Of a stretch of DNA of 5,041 nt, positions 3,836-5,041 are shown piece after piece (position 1 is the stretch's first letter; each line of letters starts with the position of its first letter). A model generated the notes under the pieces. That model was not told the origin of the DNA and did no database searches. It saw only the letters and a program-made list of their open reading frames with translations. Both the position numbers and the translations under genes were made by a program. Location: positions 1 to 5,041 of the forward strand of contig WAPZ01000852.1 of NCBI GenBank assembly GCA_015520535.1, written 5' to 3'. This DNA comes from Candidatus Heimdallarchaeota archaeon (GTDB lineage: Archaea; Asgardarchaeota; Heimdallarchaeia; Hodarchaeales; S146-22).

Positions 3836-4040
3836 GAGCACCCCCTCCTTCCGGTCTCAGCATCTCTCGATCCCAACCAGCCTGCATCAGTTACTATGCA
3901 CCGAATACAAACATCGAGCTTTCCTTTTACCTTTCCAGAGGGACCGGCTTTACGGTTCATTCCTCGTGCCTGGCACCATAAGATACTACTCTTAGGGTGA
4001 GTTGCATATTATAGGGAGGGGACATCTCAGTCACTTGCTC
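3836..4040 (-). ncRNA. Candidate structured RNA upstream of the tRNA array
   Basis: No protein gene is credible in 3790-4069, and base composition is more GC-rich than the flanking AT-rich DNA. On the minus strand five helices nest in order: GAGCA/TGCTC (4036-4040 with 3836-3840), CCCCTCC/GGAGGGG (4015-4021 with 3842-3848), CCGGTC/GACCGG (3942-3947 with 3851-3856), CTCGAT/ATCGAG (3913-3918 with 3866-3871) and TGCAT/ATGCA (3896-3900 with 3883-3887). A side hairpin, CACC.TAAGA/TCTTA.GGTG, lies at 3974-3999. The 3' strands of the outer three helices are almost continuous. I do not recognise a known RNA family. It could be a leader or processing element of the tRNA transcript, or a free RNA. The helices were found by eye, so chance is not excluded. 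No convincing promoter is visible for it. Confidence 0.4.
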
Positions 4041-4069
4041 TTACTATAATATCCGTTTTCATTTTTCAT

Positions 4070-4104
4070 AAAAAAACCCAGTTTGCTTTCGCTTACTGGG
4101 TTTT
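4070..4104 (-). terminator. Factor-independent transcription terminator
   Basis: A perfect 10-bp stem, AAAACCCAGT/ACTGGGTTTT (4073-4082 with 4095-4104), encloses a small inner GC-GAAA-GC hairpin as read on the minus strand. It is followed by seven T residues (A run at 4070-4076). It should stop minus-strand transcripts before the structured region and tRNA array. The plus direction has only TTTT and then GATTT, so termination there would be weaker. Confidence 0.88.
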
Positions 4105-4132
4105 GATTTATCTTTCTTTTGAGTTAGTCTAT

Positions 4133-4234
4133 TTAATCTCTGTGACCTTCTCCAATCAAAACCCTTGCGTGCTTTGTGGCTTTAATATTAGCCACTGCAT
4201 TCGCTTTATTAATTGTAGTTTTGATTTTATTCAT
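4133..4234 (-). CDS. Possible small basic peptide, 33 aa
   Basis: This ORF would encode a short Lys/Ala/Asn-rich peptide beginning MNKIKTTINKANAVANIKAT and ending GEGHRD. Support comes from position: it starts about 30 nt after the predicted start of a strong promoter and ends 28 nt before a clear terminator, so it is the only ORF of that transcript. Against it, there is no good Shine-Dalgarno sequence. A five-codon ORF (MVLKQ) ends at an ATGA overlap with its start, which could couple the two. I do not recognise the peptide. The transcript could instead be a small noncoding RNA. Confidence 0.4.
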   Translation of the reverse strand: MNKIKTTINKANAVANIKATKHARVLIGEGHRD

Positions 4235-4253
4235 TGTTTCAATACCATTTACA

Positions 4254-4269
4254 TGTTTATTTATAAACA
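4254..4269. promoter_or_regulatory. 16-bp palindrome at the transcription start, possible operator
   Basis: TGTTTAT-TT-ATAAACA is a perfect 7+2+7 palindrome directly next to the -10 box of the promoter at 4270-4298, and it covers the expected start site. A palindrome here is typical of a repressor operator. On the minus strand it also contains TATAAATA, the T4-type late promoter word, which can arise by chance in such AT-rich DNA. Confidence 0.4.
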
Positions 4270-4298
4270 ATTATAAAACTATTTATATAAAAAGTCAA
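4270..4298 (-). promoter_or_regulatory. Sigma-70-type promoter, near consensus
   Basis: On the minus strand TTGACT (4293-4298) and TATAAT (4270-4275) are separated by exactly 17 bp, matching 5/6 and 6/6 consensus positions. Transcription should start near 4263 and run through the 33-codon ORF to the terminator at 4070-4104. This suggests host RNA polymerase use, as expected for an early phage gene. Confidence 0.75.
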
Positions 4299-4336
4299 CT
4301 TTATATAACTTATTGATTAATAATAAATAATTTTAA

Positions 4337-4513
4337 ACCCTATTTGAACTTGCTACAGCATGGGATGTAAGTACAATGGCATTATCTAAATCTTTTTCAA
4401 CAACAGCAAGTGGAAATACAAGTCCTATAGGACTATTCTTTAAAGATGATGGTTCAAGATTTTTTGTAAGTGATGGAAGTGATTATGTTTATAAATATGA
4501 TATTATTCCTTAA
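4337..4513 (+). pseudogene. C-terminal remnant of a tail-fibre repeat protein
   Basis: The open frame encodes about 58 residues (LFELATAWDVSTMALSKSFS ... GLFFKDDGSRFFVSDGSDYVYKYDIIP). This matches one unit of the repeat common in tail proteins of marine phages, of the form LSTAWDVST...SFS...P.GLFF..DGT..YV....D.VY.Y (family recognised from memory). The frame is closed by TAA at 4334-4336 just before the conserved part. The only in-frame ATG (4376) lies inside the repeat and has no ribosome site. It therefore looks like the 3' end of a longer gene left after recombination. Its stop codon overlaps the stop of the convergent 71-aa gene within TTAA at 4510-4513. Confidence 0.65.
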
Positions 4514-4725
4514 ACCATTCCTTTCTTTTCCATTTGATTAAGAATTTTTACCATATCTTGTGCAATAGCTTTATATGCTTTACCTTCTTTAGGTAACTTT
4601 AAAACAAGTTCATCATAAGTTTCTGGCATAAATGTTTTCATGTTTTTAAATTCTGCCATTAGATCATTTAACAATTGACTAGCTTTTTTATCATCTTGTT
4701 CATTAATAATTCGATTTATTTTCAT
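4510..4725 (-). CDS. Small helical protein of unknown function, 71 aa, coupled to pyrE
   Basis: The start at 4725 lies 4 nt after the pyrE stop, with AGG 7 nt upstream inside the end of pyrE, so the two genes are probably translated together. A longer in-frame reading to 4827, which would add a membrane-like segment, lies wholly over pyrE and is rejected. The protein (MKINRIINEQDDKKASQLLN ... KILNQMEKKGMV) is charged and predicted mainly helical. It has Met-rich amphipathic stretches at residues 14-29 and 52-67 and no Cys or signal peptide. I do not recognise it. A role next to pyrimidine synthesis cannot be claimed from the sequence. Confidence 0.75.
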   Translation of the reverse strand: MKINRIINEQDDKKASQLLNDLMAEFKNMKTFMPETYDELVLKLPKEGKAYKAIAQDMVKILNQMEKKGMV

Positions 4726-4729
4726 TTTA

Positions 4730-5041
4730 TTACCTACAACTATGGTTGATATCAAAATCACTAGCACGAAATATACTAGCAACATGTGAATATTTTTCTT
4801 TAATTTTATCGGCGCCACCTTGTTCACGATCTATAAGAGCAATAACACCAACTATATCATATCCTGCTTTTTCAAATTCTTGGCAAGCTGTTAATATAGA
4901 TTTACCGGAGGTTATAACATCATCAATAACAACAATTTGTGTACCTTTTGATAAAATATTTTCAATTTTATTATTAGTACCATGTTTTTTAAGTTCTTTT
5001 CGTACTATAGATCCTGAAATAGTAGGATGGCCAGTCTGATG
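4730..5041 (-). CDS. pyrE: Orotate phosphoribosyltransferase, C-terminal part (cut by window edge)
   Basis: The frame is open from the window edge to TAA at 4730-4732 and gives 103 C-terminal residues. Two diagnostic segments are present. VRKELKKHGTNNKIEN (visible residues 13-28) is the orotate phosphoribosyltransferase loop with catalytic lysines and the HGT motif. VVIDDVITSGKS (37-48) is the PRPP-binding phosphoribosyltransferase motif with the paired acidic residues. GVIALIDREQGG (about 62-73) is also typical of the family. The enzyme joins orotate and PRPP to give OMP in pyrimidine synthesis, in the cytoplasm. Virus-borne copies supporting nucleotide supply during infection have been reported in some marine phages. 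No disruption is seen in the part visible. A 71-aa gene follows within 4 nt. Confidence 0.92.
   Translation of the reverse strand, partial: HQTGHPTISGSIVRKELKKHGTNNKIENILSKGTQIVVIDDVITSGKSILTACQEFEKAGYDIVGVIALIDREQGGADKIKEKYSHVASIFRASDFDINHSCR

Noticed and set aside
3936..3970. Plus-strand CCGGCTTTACGG resembling the 3' conserved region of RNase P RNA
   Set aside because: The matching 5' conserved segment (GAGGAAAGTCC type) is absent on that strand, so an RNase P RNA is not supported.
3699..4000. Overlapping ORFs of 62-96 codons over tRNA-Ala and the region upstream
   Set aside because: They begin in tRNA-Ala or its 3' flank, again with the translated T-arm signature, and continue through the helix-rich gene-free stretch with no family features or ribosome site.
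4008..4013. TATAAT on the minus strand as a promoter for the structured region
   Set aside because: No acceptable -35 hexamer lies 16-18 bp upstream, and the site falls inside the proposed outer helices.
3836..4040. Group I intron, tmRNA or 6S RNA
   Set aside because: I see no group I P7/P3 core, no tmRNA ends or tag ORF, and no 6S-type open helix.
4726..4827. N-terminal membrane-like extension of the 71-aa gene
   Set aside because: It lies entirely over pyrE in another frame; the apparent hydrophobic segment is an out-of-frame reading of pyrE.

Overview
The window looks like a stretch of a double-stranded DNA bacteriophage, probably a large AT-rich tailed phage of an aquatic or marine bacterium. 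The reasons are a LamG-type structural protein, the last repeat of a tail-fibre-like protein, a dense tRNA array with free-standing HNH endonuclease genes between the tRNAs, a stand-alone GGQ release-factor-like protein, and a viral-style pyrE. Shine-Dalgarno sites are bacterial and all tRNA genes encode their own CCA. The host assignment is inference.

Layout. A plus-strand LamG gene (8-718) runs head-on into a minus-strand tRNA array covering 723-3789. The array holds 15 tRNA or tRNA-like genes, in transcription order: Ala(TGC), Lys(CTT), Val(TAC), Lys(TTT), [HNH gene 2], Asn(GTT, degenerate), Thr(GGT), [HNH gene 1], Asn(GTT), Thr(TGT), Ala(GGC), Val(TAC), [77-nt inverted-repeat element], Ile(GAT), an odd tRNA reading GAT, [116-aa unknown gene], Thr(TGT), Asn(GTT, long variable arm), [GGQ-domain gene], Val(GAC). 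All four protein genes in the array lie on the tRNA strand, with normal ribosome sites, in gaps between tRNAs. One of them (HNH gene 2) has its ribosome site inside a perfect 10-bp hairpin.

Upstream of the array (3790-4069) there is no protein gene. On the minus strand this stretch can form a nested set of helices (about 3836-4040) that may be a structured RNA or tRNA leader. A factor-independent terminator (4070-4104) separates it from a small self-contained unit: a near-consensus sigma-70 promoter (4270-4298) with a 16-bp palindrome at the start site, a possible 33-codon ORF and the terminator. Next comes a plus-strand remnant of a tail-fibre repeat (4337-4513). It meets head-on a minus-strand pair made of the 3' end of pyrE (orotate phosphoribosyltransferase, cut by the window edge) and a closely spaced 71-aa gene.

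How it fits together. The tRNA, HNH and GGQ genes form a translation-related accessory module that seems to have been placed between tail genes and nucleotide metabolism. Every anticodon in the array reads a codon starting with A or G (Ala, Lys, Val, Asn, Thr, Ile), with strong redundancy (three Asn, three Thr, three Val). Several tRNAs have irregular folds. The points most worth a second look are the long-variable-arm tRNA-Asn, the two candidate noncoding RNAs, the occluded ribosome site of the HNH gene and the GGQ protein.
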